55,920 bases of DNA from Rikenellaceae bacterium (GTDB lineage: Bacteria; Bacteroidota; Bacteroidia; Bacteroidales; Rikenellaceae), in contig JAUMXM010000004.1 of assembly GCA_030529085.1 (NCBI GenBank), positions 15,249 through 71,168 on the forward strand. Reading direction: 5' to 3'. How positions within the stretch are numbered: position 1 is the stretch's first letter; each line of letters opens with the position of its first letter. Positions 17,374-27,900 of this stretch are shown one piece after another. The notes below the pieces were generated by a model, which saw nothing but the letters and a program-made list of their open reading frames with translations, had not been told where the DNA came from and ran no database searches. The translations under genes and the position numbers were made by a program.

Positions 17374-18483
17374 CTATTTATTGTTAATTTTTTCGTTGAT
17401 AATCTCCTGTACGACAGGCTTTAATTTCTTCTCGCGGTCGAAGAGCAGCGGATAGTCTGTGCGACCCGGCATCGGCCAGTCGTTGCGCCACGAATCGCCA
17501 TCCGAGAAGCCCCACGCCGTCACACGGCTGATCTTATCGGCATGCTTCTCGTAGAGGTCGACAAAGCTGCGCAGGCGCTCATCCCACGCTTGACTCACCT
17601 CGTCGGGCATCCCGTCGGGATAGGGATTCATCTGCTTGGCATAGGCCACGCGGTCCGAAACCTCGGCGCCCATGCGCACCGTAGGCAACACCGTGATATC
17701 CCACTCGGTGATCATCACCTTAACCCCCTCGGCAGCAAAAGCCGTGAGGCTCTTTTCAAACTCCTCAATGGCAGGGTAATCCATACCCATGTGGTTCTGC
17801 ATACCGACCGCATCGATGCGAATTCCTTTGGCCTTCAGGTCGCGGATGAGCTGCACAACGCGGTTGCGCTTCCCCTCCGAGGCCATCGAGTAATCGTTGT
17901 AGTAGAGCTCGGCATCGGGGTCGGCCTCGTGGGCAAATTGGAAGGCCAACTCGAGGTAATCCTCGCCGATGATCTCGAGGAAGGGGGTCGGGCGCAGTGT
18001 ACCGTCCTCCAAAATCGCCTCGTTGACCACATCCCACCCCTGAATACGGCCACGATAGCGCGAAACGAGGGTCGTGATGTGGCTCTTCAGGCGCTCGATC
18101 ATCACCTCGCGCGAGACCTTGTTGCCCTCCTTATCGAAGGGGAACCAGGGAGCCAACTGCGAGTGCCACACCAAGGTATGGCCGATGATAAACATATCGT
18201 TCTCTTCGCCAAAGGCCACGAAGGGGTCCGAAAGCGAGAAATCAAACTTACCCTCCTCGGGTTGTATCTCCTCGCTCTTCATGCAGTTCTCGGCCACAAT
18301 CGAGTTGAAGTGGGTGGCGATAAGGACTTGCGCCTCACGATCCTGACCCATGATTTGGGCGGCATTGAGGGCCGTACCCACCAAAAATTCATCTGCGAAA
18401 GCCTCCTTCAAGGTCGGCTCGGCAGGGGGTGTGGAACAGGCAGCTGCCAGAAGGGCGATGCCCCACAAGAGTTGTCGTTTCAT
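17374..18483 (-). CDS. GH10 endo-beta-1,4-xylanase, compact lipoprotein
   Basis: A 369-residue GH10 enzyme with a lipoprotein signal (MKRQLLW...LAAACS, Cys near residue 16). The ATG at 18483 is chosen because it gives this signal; an ATG eight codons upstream would spoil it. The catalytic acid/base is Glu155 (WDVVNEAI) and the nucleophile Glu260 (ITEWDI). GHTLVWHSQ lies near 103-111. Unlike the large GH10 at 37960 it carries no binding modules, so it probably trims imported oligosaccharides in the periplasm. It overlaps nothing and precedes the GH43 gene by 4 bases. Confidence 0.95.
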   Translation of the reverse strand: MKRQLLWGIALLAAACSTPPAEPTLKEAFADEFLVGTALNAAQIMGQDREAQVLIATHFNSIVAENCMKSEEIQPEEGKFDFSLSDPFVAFGEENDMFIIGHTLVWHSQLAPWFPFDKEGNKVSREVMIERLKSHITTLVSRYRGRIQGWDVVNEAILEDGTLRPTPFLEIIGEDYLELAFQFAHEADPDAELYYNDYSMASEGKRNRVVQLIRDLKAKGIRIDAVGMQNHMGMDYPAIEEFEKSLTAFAAEGVKVMITEWDITVLPTVRMGAEVSDRVAYAKQMNPYPDGMPDEVSQAWDERLRSFVDLYEKHADKISRVTAWGFSDGDSWRNDWPMPGRTDYPLLFDREKKLKPVVQEIINEKINNK

Positions 18484-18515
18484 AGCTATTTCGGTTTTAA
18501 GATTCAAGGCTGAGG

Positions 18516-20009
18516 TTAGTAGTCGGCACGGGCACGACGCTCGGCCAGCTCGCCCTGCATCTGCTCGTTAAAGGATTTGGTAATGGGATAGAAGAGCAGC
18601 GCGATGACACCCACAAAGAAGGTGGCCGCCGGAATCAGACTCGACGAGAGCACGATACCCTCGACCGCCTCGGCGCTCTGCACCACACCGGCACCCGACT
18701 CGTAGCCGAAGCCCGAGAGGAGGAAGCCGAGCAGGGCACCACCGACGCCCAGACCCGCCTTTAGGGCAAAGACCACGCCGGCGAAGACAAAGCCCGTAGC
18801 ACGACGGTGCGAGACATACTCCATGTGGTCGGCCACATCGGCCATCATGGCCCACAACATCGGAACGGTGGGGGCATAAGCGAGGCTCTTGAGGAAGTTC
18901 AGCAGGAAGATTGTCTCCACATCGGCCTTACCCGGGAAGTAGAAGAGGGCCGTAAAGAGGGCCGTCAGGGCCAGGCAGATGATAAAGACGCGCTTCTTAC
19001 CAAAGCGGTTGGCCAGGAACGAGGAGAGGAGTATCACGCCGAAGAACTGCACCAGGGCACCCACCATGTTGAAGACACCGAAGCCCACCACGTAGGCATC
19101 CTGCGGGCCGCGCACGATCAGACCAAAGGCGTTGAGGATGGCATAACCGGCCCCTTCGCCCACACCGGCATAGACTAGACCCAGCTTATCGAGGAAGGCG
19201 TAGAGAGCGGCCGAATCGACGTAGTTTTCGAAGTAGAAGTTCATGGCACTACCCCACATGGCCAGCGTCGTGAAGAGGAAGAGGGTCAGGACAAACATCG
19301 CACGCCAGGGCACGCTGCCAAAGACCTCGCGGATGTCCTTGCGGATGTCGCTCTTCTGGCTCTGCGGCGGCGCGATACGCTCCTTGGTTGTAAAGAAGGT
19401 GATCACCAGGAAGACAAAGCCGATGACGGCAAAGAGCGAGATGGTGCACAACCAACCATGACCGGCATCGCCCCCGTCGGAGAACTTATTGACGAGCGGA
19501 AGCGTAAGACCTTGCACCACAAACTGGGCAATCGTAGCGGCGACGAAGCGGATCGAGGTGATGCTGTTGCGCTCCTTGATATCGCCCGACATGACGCCCA
19601 CCAACGACGAGTAGGGGGTGTTGTTGAACGAGTAGAGGCTCATCAGAAGCGTGTAGGAGATGGTCGCATAGACAGCCACGAGGGTCTTATCCTCGATACC
19701 CGGGTTGTAGAAGGCCAGGATGTAGAAGACCATAAACGGAAGTGCCGTCCAGAGCACCCAGGGGCGGTATTTACCCCACCGCGTATTGGTGCGGTCGGAG
19801 AGAATACCCACCGTCGGGTCGACAAAGGCATCGACAATGCGGGCGATGAGCATCACCGTGCCGGCAATGGCGCCCTCCAGACCAAAGATGTCGGTGTAGA
19901 ACTTGGTCTGGTAGATCATCATCATCTGGAATACGAGGTTGGCCGACCCATCGCCCAAGCTGTATCCGATCTTCTCCCACAGGGAGATCTTCTGCGTAGC
20001 TGTTTTCAT
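18516..20009 (-). CDS. Glycoside/pentoside:cation symporter, GPH family (MFS fold)
   Basis: Inner-membrane carrier of 497 residues with about 12 hydrophobic segments. GPH features: [16 protein letters not shown] at the N-terminus and the [20 protein letters not shown] loop near residues 61-80, typical of xyloside carriers such as XynP and of MelB. In this operon the substrate is most likely xylobiose, xylo-oligosaccharides or aldouronates. It is 35 bases after the esterase gene and 32 bases before the GH10 gene. Confidence 0.9.
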   Translation of the reverse strand: MKTATQKISLWEKIGYSLGDGSANLVFQMMMIYQTKFYTDIFGLEGAIAGTVMLIARIVDAFVDPTVGILSDRTNTRWGKYRPWVLWTALPFMVFYILAFYNPGIEDKTLVAVYATISYTLLMSLYSFNNTPYSSLVGVMSGDIKERNSITSIRFVAATIAQFVVQGLTLPLVNKFSDGGDAGHGWLCTISLFAVIGFVFLVITFFTTKERIAPPQSQKSDIRKDIREVFGSVPWRAMFVLTLFLFTTLAMWGSAMNFYFENYVDSAALYAFLDKLGLVYAGVGEGAGYAILNAFGLIVRGPQDAYVVGFGVFNMVGALVQFFGVILLSSFLANRFGKKRVFIICLALTALFTALFYFPGKADVETIFLLNFLKSLAYAPTVPMLWAMMADVADHMEYVSHRRATGFVFAGVVFALKAGLGVGGALLGFLLSGFGYESGAGVVQSAEAVEGIVLSSSLIPAATFFVGVIALLFYPITKSFNEQMQGELAERRARADY

Positions 20010-20044
20010 CCTATTTTGTTGTTTTATTTATTTCTCCTTGTTCC

Positions 20045-21961
20045 TTATTCGACGGCAATCTCGAAGGTCGAGCAGAGCAGCCCCTCGGCATTGCAAATCG
20101 AGGCACCCTCGGGATTATCGGCCCAGGCGTAGCGCACAAAAGCGGGCTCCTCGACGGGACTTTCGATGCAGAGGCGACCACGCTCGATACGCGCCTTGGC
20201 CTGCACGAAGCGGCGGTCGGCAGCAGCCACCGCAATCCACCCCACTTCGGCCTGATCGACGGGCTTGAGCCCCTCTTTCGTGAAATTGATTACAATCTCC
20301 TTCCCCTTGAGGGTTGCCTTCTGCGGCTCGGGGCCCCTCCACTGCACCTTTTCGCCGTAGGCCAGCGCACGGGCAGCCAAGGCGAGGCGGTCGCCGATCT
20401 TCTTCTTCTCGAGGGGGTGGATATCGTTCCACTCGCCACAATCGAGCGTCACGACGGTAGCCACGTTGGGAATCGTTTTCATCGCATCGAACTGCACCTG
20501 GCGCAACTCACCCCAACCGCTCGGATGTTCGGGGTTGTCGTCGGGAACCATATAGCCGGGCAGCTGCACCGTGAGCACGGGGAGGTTGGGCGAGCGGTAC
20601 TCCTTGCGCCACTCCTCGATCATATTCTCGAACAAAGCACCGTAGCGATAGGTCTCGCCCGTATTAGACTCGCCCTGGTACCACAAGGCACCCTTGATGG
20701 CGTAGTTGAACGAGGGGGCCAACATCGCGTGGTAGAGGGCCGTAGGCTCCCAGCGGAAGAAGGCCTCACCGGCAAGGGGATAGAGTGCCGCACCGCGACG
20801 ATGCTTCCACACGCCCTCCAGCGAGATCTCCTTGTCGCCCTGCACCACCTTGTAGGGTTTGTCGTGGACAACAGCCGAGGTGCCGCTCTGACTGATCAGG
20901 CGCACGGCAATCGTATTTTCGCCCTCGCGCAGCACACCGGCCGGCAGGGGGTAGATGCGGGGCGGATATTGGTAGGAGGTCGTGCCAACAAAGGTACCGT
21001 TGACAAAGACCGAATCGGCATCGATCATATAACCCATGCGCAGCACGGCGGGCTTCGCGGGGTCGATCTCGCCGCTCTGGAACGTGCGGCGCAACCACAT
21101 CACACCGTTGATCGGGCGATAGGCATCGTTGCGCGCCCAACGGCAATCGAAGAGGTCGGCCTCATCCCACGCGCTGTCGTCGTAGTCGGCCTTGTGCCAC
21201 TTGTTCAGACCCTCGTCACGACGATTGAGCTCGGCATGCCAGGTGCGGCTGCGCAGGCGATCGTTCGCCTCGACCGACTTTACGTACTCCTCCTGGCGCA
21301 GCAGGCTCAACTTCGAAGCGATCGTGGGAAACTCCTCGAGCGCCTCGGGGCTCATCCACGACTCGACACGCGAGCCGCCCACCGAGATATTCATCAGGCC
21401 GATAGGCACGCCCGTCGTCTCATACATGCGCTTGGCAAAGAAGTAGCAGAGGGCCGAGAACTGCATCACCTTGCCCTGCACGCAGGGCTCCCAGCTTCCC
21501 GAGGGATAATCTTCGCCCACGGCGTTGAAATCGTAGATGGTCGGCACCTTGAAGTGGCGAATCATCGGATTCTCGTAGGCGCGAATCTCGTCGGCAAACT
21601 TATCCATCACGCGATAGACCTGCAACTCCATGTTCGACTGTCCCGAGCAGAGCCACACATCGCCCACCAGGATATCGCGCAGCACAATGTCGTTAATCTG
21701 CATCGTAATGGGGCCACAGGCGGGAAGCGGATCGGCCAGAATCAGCCAGCGCCCCTCGCTATCGGCCGTCGTAATGTACTCACGACCGCCAAAGGTCAGG
21801 TGCACCTCTTCGCCTGCATCGGCAAAGCCCCAGAAGCGTAGTTCGGTGTCGCGCTGCAACACCATTCCGTCCGAGATCAGACGCGGCAAACGAACCTTGG
21901 CCTCCGCACTAAACGCGAAGAGCAGCAAGGCGGCCAGCAACATGGAAAAAAATCGTTTCAT
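20045..21961 (-). CDS. SGNH-type acetylxylan/sialate O-acetylesterase
   Basis: A 638-residue esterase with a type I signal peptide (cleavage near AEA, residue 21). The catalytic domain is split: Ser109 sits in CSGQSNMEL, and the Asp/His pair is Asp513 and His515 in NDIHP. WYQGESN near 430 is a further family mark. Between them, around residues 220-370, lies a sugar-binding-like beta-sandwich (WHKADYDDSAWDEAD, then RMGYMIDADSVFVNG). Relatives remove O-acetyl groups from xylan (CE6-like) or sialic acid. Here, as first gene of the xylan operon, acetylxylan esterase is most likely. Confidence 0.88.
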   Translation of the reverse strand: MKRFFSMLLAALLLFAFSAEAKVRLPRLISDGMVLQRDTELRFWGFADAGEEVHLTFGGREYITTADSEGRWLILADPLPACGPITMQINDIVLRDILVGDVWLCSGQSNMELQVYRVMDKFADEIRAYENPMIRHFKVPTIYDFNAVGEDYPSGSWEPCVQGKVMQFSALCYFFAKRMYETTGVPIGLMNISVGGSRVESWMSPEALEEFPTIASKLSLLRQEEYVKSVEANDRLRSRTWHAELNRRDEGLNKWHKADYDDSAWDEADLFDCRWARNDAYRPINGVMWLRRTFQSGEIDPAKPAVLRMGYMIDADSVFVNGTFVGTTSYQYPPRIYPLPAGVLREGENTIAVRLISQSGTSAVVHDKPYKVVQGDKEISLEGVWKHRRGAALYPLAGEAFFRWEPTALYHAMLAPSFNYAIKGALWYQGESNTGETYRYGALFENMIEEWRKEYRSPNLPVLTVQLPGYMVPDDNPEHPSGWGELRQVQFDAMKTIPNVATVVTLDCGEWNDIHPLEKKKIGDRLALAARALAYGEKVQWRGPEPQKATLKGKEIVINFTKEGLKPVDQAEVGWIAVAAADRRFVQAKARIERGRLCIESPVEEPAFVRYAWADNPEGASICNAEGLLCSTFEIAVE

Positions 21962-22038
21962 AGTCGTGTGTTATTTATTCTTTAATTCCTACAAATTCAG
22001 TGGTTCTGTGCGATCATCGTACAGACTCTTCACCATTG

Positions 22039-22046
22039 CAAATGTA
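22039..22046 (-). promoter_or_regulatory. -7 box for the esterase-xylan operon
   Basis: TACATTTG on the minus strand matches TAnnTTTG exactly, about 80 bases before the esterase ATG. No TTTG lies at the -33 position, which suits a promoter that needs an activator bound further upstream. Confidence 0.6.
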
Positions 22047-22097
22047 CAAAAAAGCGGTTTTACAGGTTGTCGGCCGTGTTTCAAGGACTTAAATTTT

Positions 22098-22125
22098 TGT
22101 AACATTGCTGTCGTTTCTGTAACAT
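22098..22125. promoter_or_regulatory. Direct repeat TGTAACAT with 20-bp period (candidate regulator site)
   Basis: TGTAACAT occurs at 22098-22105 and again at 22118-22125, exactly 20 bp apart, in the divergent region between the xylan operon and the GH43 lipoprotein gene. It lies roughly 65-100 bp upstream of both predicted start sites. Two helical turns is the spacing expected for tandem AraC-type DNA-binding domains. Related repeats occur near 37503 and 37778. Confidence 0.55.
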
Positions 22126-22183
22126 AAACTATCCAAATAGAAACATTCGGCCTCAAGAGTGAATTTCGAGGGGTATTTTTTCG

Positions 22184-22191
22184 TAATTTTG
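22184..22191 (+). promoter_or_regulatory. -7 box for the GH43 lipoprotein gene
   Basis: TAATTTTG fits TAnnTTTG exactly. A -33 TTTG is lacking (a TTTC lies at 22164-22167). The transcription start is expected near 22198, giving a very short leader before the ATG at 22216. Confidence 0.55.
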
Positions 22192-22215
22192 ACTACACAA
22201 CAAACGATGCCGACC

Positions 22216-23889
22216 ATGAAAAAACTCATTTTTGCTACTGCACTCCTACTGCTCATCGGAGCCGCAGGATGCACCCCGAAGGCCACCGAAACGCTCACCG
22301 TGAGCCGCCTTAGCTACACGGGGCAGGACACCCTTTTCGAGGGCGAAATCGACCCCGCGACCCACTACCGCAATCCGATTCTGGCCGGTTTCTACCCCGA
22401 CCCGAGCATCTGTCGCAAGGGCGAGGATTACTTCCTGGTCTGCTCGTCGTTTGCCTACTGGCCCGCCATACCTATTTTTCATTCGCGCGACCTGGTCCAT
22501 TGGCAGTCGTTGGGCCATGTCATCGACCGCCCCTCGCAGCTGACGCTCAAGGAGGGGTTGCGACTCAGCGGCGGCATCTATGCACCGGCCATCACCTACA
22601 ATCCCCACACCGAGCTCTTCTACCTCATAACGACCGACGTGGACGGCATCGGTAACTTTGTGGTCACCACACCCGATCCCCGCACAACCCCCTGGAGCGA
22701 CCCGATTCCCCTGCCCAAGGTGGGCGGCATCGACCCCTCGCTCTTCTTCGACGAGGATGGGCGCGGCTATTTGGTCCATAACGACGCCCCCGCCGCCGAG
22801 CCGCAGTGGGACGGCCACCGCGCCATCTGGCTCCACGAATTCGATGGCGCGACCTGCACCACCGTCGGTGAGCGACGACTGATTCTCGACGGCGGCATCG
22901 ACCCTGCTACCAAGCCGGTATGGATCGAGGGGCCCCACCTCTACAAAATCGAGGGTCGCTACTACCTGATGGCGGCCGAGGGGGGCACAAGCGTCAACCA
23001 CTCGGAGGTGATTCTCTCGGCCGAGCGCCCCGAAGGCCCCTACACCGCAGCGCCGCACAACCCGATACTCACGCAACGCGACTTGAGCGAGAATCGCCCC
23101 AACAAGATTACGAGTGTCGGCCACGCCGACCTGATCGAGACCCCCGACGGGGCGTGGTATGTCCTCTTCCTCGGCTGCCGTCCCTACGAGAGCAACCACT
23201 ACCACACGGGGCGCGAGAGCTTCCTGCTGCCCGTCACCTGGAGCGAGGGCTACCCCACGATTCTGCCTCGGGGCGAGGCGGTGCCCATCGTGGTCGAGAA
23301 GCGCGACCTGCAGCCCGCAGGCGAGCCGCTGACGGGTAACTTCCGATGGCAGACCGACTTCGCCGAGGGGCTTGCGAGCCGCTTCCTGATGGTTCGCACC
23401 CCCCAAAGCGCCTTCTATACGACCGATCGCCACGGACTCCACATCACCCCGACCGATCGCCTGATTACAAACAAGACCAACCCCGCCTTTGTGGGGATTC
23501 GCCAGCAGCACACCGCCTTTGAGACGGAGATCGAACTGCTCTACAACCCCTCGGAGGGGGCTTTCGGAGGTCTTTGCTGCTTCCAGAACGAGGCACATCA
23601 CCTCCTCTTCGGTCTGACGCGCAGTCAGGGCATGCCGCAACTCATCGTGCAGCGTGTTGCGCAGGGCGAGAAGGAGCTGCTTGTGGCTGTGCCCCTCGAC
23701 GAGAGAATGGTGCGCAAGCCGATCACCCTGCGCCTGATTGGTAACGGTGCCTGGATTACGTTGCAGGCCGAAGCCGACCGAGCCACCTTTGAGCCGATCA
23801 CGGAGCTCTACGCCTCGTTCCTCAGCACCGAATCGGCGGGCGGCTTTACGGGGGTTGTCATCGGCCCCTACGCGGCCACCGCCCTCTAA
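22216..23889 (+). CDS. GH43 beta-xylosidase / arabinofuranosidase lipoprotein
   Basis: A 557-residue two-domain GH43. It starts at ATG 22216, which gives a clean lipoprotein signal (MKKLIFATALLLLIGAAGC); an ATG three codons earlier is possible. The catalytic residues should be Asp62 (FYPDPS), Asp173 (GGIDPSLFFDEDG) and Glu238 (WIEGPHLYK). The propeller ends near residue 345, and a C-terminal beta-sandwich (about 355-555) follows, as in GH43 beta-xylosidases with a C2 domain. It is divergent from the xylan operon and shares its candidate regulatory repeats. Lipidation places it in the envelope, unlike the cytoplasmic GH43 at 16398. Confidence 0.92.
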   Translation: MKKLIFATALLLLIGAAGCTPKATETLTVSRLSYTGQDTLFEGEIDPATHYRNPILAGFYPDPSICRKGEDYFLVCSSFAYWPAIPIFHSRDLVHWQSLGHVIDRPSQLTLKEGLRLSGGIYAPAITYNPHTELFYLITTDVDGIGNFVVTTPDPRTTPWSDPIPLPKVGGIDPSLFFDEDGRGYLVHNDAPAAEPQWDGHRAIWLHEFDGATCTTVGERRLILDGGIDPATKPVWIEGPHLYKIEGRYYLMAAEGGTSVNHSEVILSAERPEGPYTAAPHNPILTQRDLSENRPNKITSVGHADLIETPDGAWYVLFLGCRPYESNHYHTGRESFLLPVTWSEGYPTILPRGEAVPIVVEKRDLQPAGEPLTGNFRWQTDFAEGLASRFLMVRTPQSAFYTTDRHGLHITPTDRLITNKTNPAFVGIRQQHTAFETEIELLYNPSEGAFGGLCCFQNEAHHLLFGLTRSQGMPQLIVQRVAQGEKELLVAVPLDERMVRKPITLRLIGNGAWITLQAEADRATFEPITELYASFLSTESAGGFTGVVIGPYAATAL

Positions 23890-23896
23890 CAACAAA

Positions 23897-23922
23897 AGAG
23901 GTGTCCGACGTCGGACACCTCT
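23897..23922. terminator. Perfect palindromic bidirectional terminator
   Basis: A 26-bp perfect palindrome (centre GACGTC) between two convergent genes, followed by TTCTCTTTT on one strand and TTTTGTTG on the other. It can end both the GH43 gene and the GLUG lipoprotein gene. Confidence 0.88.
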
Positions 23923-23943
23923 TCTCTTTTGCTTTTCGGGCCA

Positions 23944-24894
23944 TTAATGGCGGCACGCCTCGGTATGCACGTGCCCCTTATTTTCGCCAATATCCCGACT
24001 CGGCGCCCCTTCGTTATGCGATCGTCGGAGCGTGGAGCCATCCTCGGCCTCGCCCACCATCGCACCGCACTTTTCACCCTCGATGCGCCCCCGATTGGTG
24101 CAATCCTCAACCACCCCCTCGCGGCTGTTCACACCCACAATGCCTCCGGCAAAGTGGCGCGAGGAGACCGTAGCGTCGTTGCTCGAGGCGGCAATCCGAC
24201 CGCCATTCATACCGCAAATACCACCGGAAAACCACCCTTCGCCGACCACAGCGCCCCGATTCAGGCACGAGTCGATCGCGGCACGGTAGCTCCAGCCCAC
24301 CAGACCGCCCGTCTGGTTACCCAGACCGCGCACCTCGCCCCGATGTTCCGAGAGACGCAGTTGCGGGGTCGGCTCCCCCTCCCCGAGGGGCATCATACGA
24401 CCCACCAGGCCGCCGACACACCCCCGCTCGGCAAAGAGTTCCGCCTCGCTCACGCACCCCTCGACAAGGCTGTGATTCTCGGCACAGAGTGCTCCGAGCA
24501 GCACCTGGGGATGGTGCGCCTCGAAGCGTACCGAAGCGGCCAGGGTCAGGTTGCGAATCGTGCCCGTATTGACCCCGAAGAGCCCCACACGCAGGCTGTC
24601 GCTCTTCACGCGCAGCCCCTTGATGCGGTGGCCGCCACCATCGAAAACACCTCGAAAGGCGGTCAACGGCTCCTCGCCAATGGGTCGCCACTCCTCAACG
24701 GCGCTCAAATCCAAATCGGTATGCAGACGCACGACACCCGTCGAGTCCTGCCAACGAACGGGGGTCGCTCCACCATTCACATCGCGGGCAAAGGCTAAGA
24801 AATCAGCCTCGGAGTGGATGCCCGCCGGCGGGGTTTGGTGCGAGGTGCAGGCTACAGCCACAAGGGCCGCCACGAAGATCAAGATGCGTTTCAT
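23944..24894 (-). CDS. GLUG-repeat lipoprotein, unknown role
   Basis: A 316-residue lipoprotein (MKRILIFVAALVAVACTS, lipidated Cys at 16). The body holds repeated GLUG-like units with the pattern GLFGxNxGxIxN, GGLVGxxxx, GGICGMNGGRI and GGIVGVNS, expected to form a right-handed beta-helix. An N-terminal segment with VFDGGGHRIKGL starts the helix. GLUG proteins in Bacteroidetes are mostly secreted surface or adhesin-like proteins without assigned enzymatic activity. It begins 12 bases after the hybrid regulator gene on the same strand, so the two are almost surely co-transcribed. I cannot say whether it senses, binds glycan or degrades it. Confidence 0.75.
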   Translation of the reverse strand: MKRILIFVAALVAVACTSHQTPPAGIHSEADFLAFARDVNGGATPVRWQDSTGVVRLHTDLDLSAVEEWRPIGEEPLTAFRGVFDGGGHRIKGLRVKSDSLRVGLFGVNTGTIRNLTLAASVRFEAHHPQVLLGALCAENHSLVEGCVSEAELFAERGCVGGLVGRMMPLGEGEPTPQLRLSEHRGEVRGLGNQTGGLVGWSYRAAIDSCLNRGAVVGEGWFSGGICGMNGGRIAASSNDATVSSRHFAGGIVGVNSREGVVEDCTNRGRIEGEKCGAMVGEAEDGSTLRRSHNEGAPSRDIGENKGHVHTEACRH

Positions 24895-24906
24895 GTTCAG
24901 CTTTTT

Positions 24907-27900
24907 TTAGAGGTTAAAGAGGCGTTTGAGGGTCTCCTCATCGGTGCAATTCATATACTTGGCCACAAACTCCTTGGGGGTCATTCCGAAGTAGTCGCGG
25001 AAGGAGTTCGAGAAGTAGCTGTGGGTCGAGAAGCCCACCTTGTAGGCCACCTCCGAGATATTGACCTTGTGGTTGATCAGCAGGAAGGCGGCCTGCTTGA
25101 GGCGTATCGAGCGGATGAGGTTGCTCGGCGAGGTGGAGATGTGCTCCTTGAGTTTGCGGTTCAGATGGACACGGCTCAAACCCACCTCGCGGCTCAGGTC
25201 ATCGACGCTGAAGTCGGGGTCCTCGATGTGTTTGCGGATCACCTCCACGACGCGATTGACCAGCTTGTCGTCGCTCGAGCCCATCTCGACCTCCGTATAG
25301 CCGCCATCGACCTCGGTGCGGAACTTATTGCGAATCATCTCGCGCGTGGCAATTGCCTGGGCAATACCGCTACGCAGCAACTCGAGGTTGATGGGCTTGG
25401 TCAAGAAGCGGTCGGCACCCATCTCGATGCACTGCTGGAGGCTCTCATCGTCGCTCTGCGAGGTGAGCACCACAACGGGGATGTGGTTGGTCGAGAGGCT
25501 CTGCTTGATTTTGCGGCAGAGCTCCAAGCCATCCATCTCGGGCATCACCAGGTCGGTCACCACCGCATCGGGAATCGACGAGGAGATGTGTCGCCAGGCA
25601 TCCTTGCCGTTGGGGAAATACTCCACGTTGTAGAGCTGCTGCAGCTCGCTGCGCAGGTAGGTGCCCAGCTCCTGATCGTCATCGACCAGCACCACGTTGC
25701 GCTTCGACTTGCTGTTGCGGCCCTCCGCAGGTTGCTCCTCGGCGCGGTAATCGAGCCCGGCGACCGCCTCGGCGGGCTGCTGTGCGCGCAGGTTCATATA
25801 GAGGTCCTTGTGCTTGGCCGCCGAGAGCATCTCGTCGGACGAGAGGTGGGCATTGCCCAACGGGAGGCGCACCGTGAAGCAGACACCCTCGTCGGTATTC
25901 GAGGCGAAGATGGCGCCGCGATGGAGCTCGATGAGCTTCTTGGCCAGGTGCAGACCGATACCCGAGCCGATGTGGTTGCGCGCCTCGACCTGGAAGAAGC
26001 GGTCGAAGACGTGCTCCAGGAAACGGGGCTCGATGCGCGAGCCGCTATTCTCGACTTGCAACTCGACGTAGCTCTCCGAAGCGAGTTCGACACCCGAGCG
26101 GCGGTCGTTGGCGTGGGTCGAGAGGCGCAGGGTCACCTGCCCGTGTTCGGGGGTGAACTTAAAGGCGTTGGAGAGGATGTTGAAGAGCACCTTATCGAAA
26201 TTACTCTGGTCGATCCACACCTCGAGACTCTCGTGCGGACACTCCAACGTGAAGGCGATATGCTTCGTGTTGGCCGCGTAGTCGAACGAGTGCATAATAT
26301 CGCGCACGAAGAAGACCAAATCGCTCTTGAAGCAGTTGAGCTGCATGCGGCCGTTGTCGATCTTGCGGATATCCATCAGCTGATTGACCAGGCGCTGGAT
26401 GCGCAACGAGTTGCGGTACATCAGGTTGTAGAGCTCGCGGTGGCGCGTGTCGGTCTCCTCGGCACGCAGCTGGCGCAGGGGGGCGATGACCAACGTAAGG
26501 GGCGTGCGTATCTCGTGCGAGAAGTCGGTGAACATCTGCAGCTTGAGGTCTTTCAGCTCGCTCTCGGCGCGCTCCTCCAACCGCCCGCGATGACGACGGT
26601 AGAGCACCCAGACAGCCCCCACGCCCAATGCCAGGACTACGACGTAGAGCAGGTAGGCCCAGCCGCTCTTCCACCAGGGGGGCAGGATGCGGATTCGCAA
26701 CGTGCGCTCGACCGCCCCCTGCTGCTCCTCGCCCTCGAAGAAGGCGCGCAGACGGAAAGTATAACGCCCGTCGGGCAGGTTGGTGTAGGTGGCCACACGG
26801 TTGCGCGAATCGGTGTAGTTCCAATCGGCATCGAAGCCCTCCATGCGGTAGGCGTAGATGATGCGCCGAGGGTTGGTGTACTCCTGGACCGAGAACTCCA
26901 GATCGAAGACATTTTGGTACTTCTCGAGGGTCAGCGTCGTGGCCTGCGAGATGTGTTTGTCGAGGATGTTGTTTTCGCTATCGGGGTCGTACTGCACCTC
27001 CTTGTTCAGCACGCGCAACGACGAGAAGTTGATCGGAGGCACGGGGTGCAACCCCTGATCGACGATGTGGGGATAGAAGGCCGTCAAGCCGTTCGTGCCA
27101 CCAAAGAAGAGGCGCCCATCGGCAGCCACAGCCATCGCACCGTAGCGAAACTCGTTGCCCTGCAGACCATCGGCAGCGTAGAAATTCTTAAATTGGTGTT
27201 GCTCGGGGCTCAAGCGCGAGAGGCCGTTGCCGGTGCTGATCCAGAGGGTTCCCTCGTCGCTCACGGCAATGGCGTTGATGACGTTGGCCGGCAGACCGTC
27301 GGAGATGGTATAGCGGCGCGAGAGGCCCGTGCTGCGATCGAACGAAACGAGCCCCTCACCCGAGCCGATCCAAAGGATTCCCGTCGAGGCGGACTCGGTC
27401 AGGGCATAGATGCGCGAAGTGGAGGCCACATCGCCCACGGCATAGTTGAGCAGGCGGCGATTCTGCGTGTCGTAGCACTTCAGGCCGTTGAACGAGCCGA
27501 CCCATAGCAGCCCCTGGCGGTCGATGTAGAGCGAGCCGATCCACTTCGGCAGCTCCTGCTCGCGCACCGTCTCGAGGTGCATCGACTGCAGGTCGAGCTG
27601 CTGTACACCATCGCCATAGGTACCCAGGTAGAGCATATCGCGCTCGCGGTCGTAGGCTGTATTCATCACGCAGGCTACCAAGGGGTTATCGAGGGCCGCC
27701 ACGCGACTCATCGCACCGCGCGGATTCCAGCACACCATACCACCGAGGTAGGTCGAGATCCAGATCGTACCGTGCTTATCCTCGGTGAGGGTCATCACAG
27801 CGTTGTTGGGCAGGAGGCTGTTCTCGGCCGTATAGTGGCGGCGCGAGCCATCCTTATGGAGGGCATAGAGACCCGCACCATCGGTACCGACCCACAGCAC

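Noticed and set aside
24814-27507. An 897-codon antisense frame opposite the HTCS
   Set aside because: A low-complexity shadow with no recognisable domain, opposite intact histidine kinase and receiver domains.
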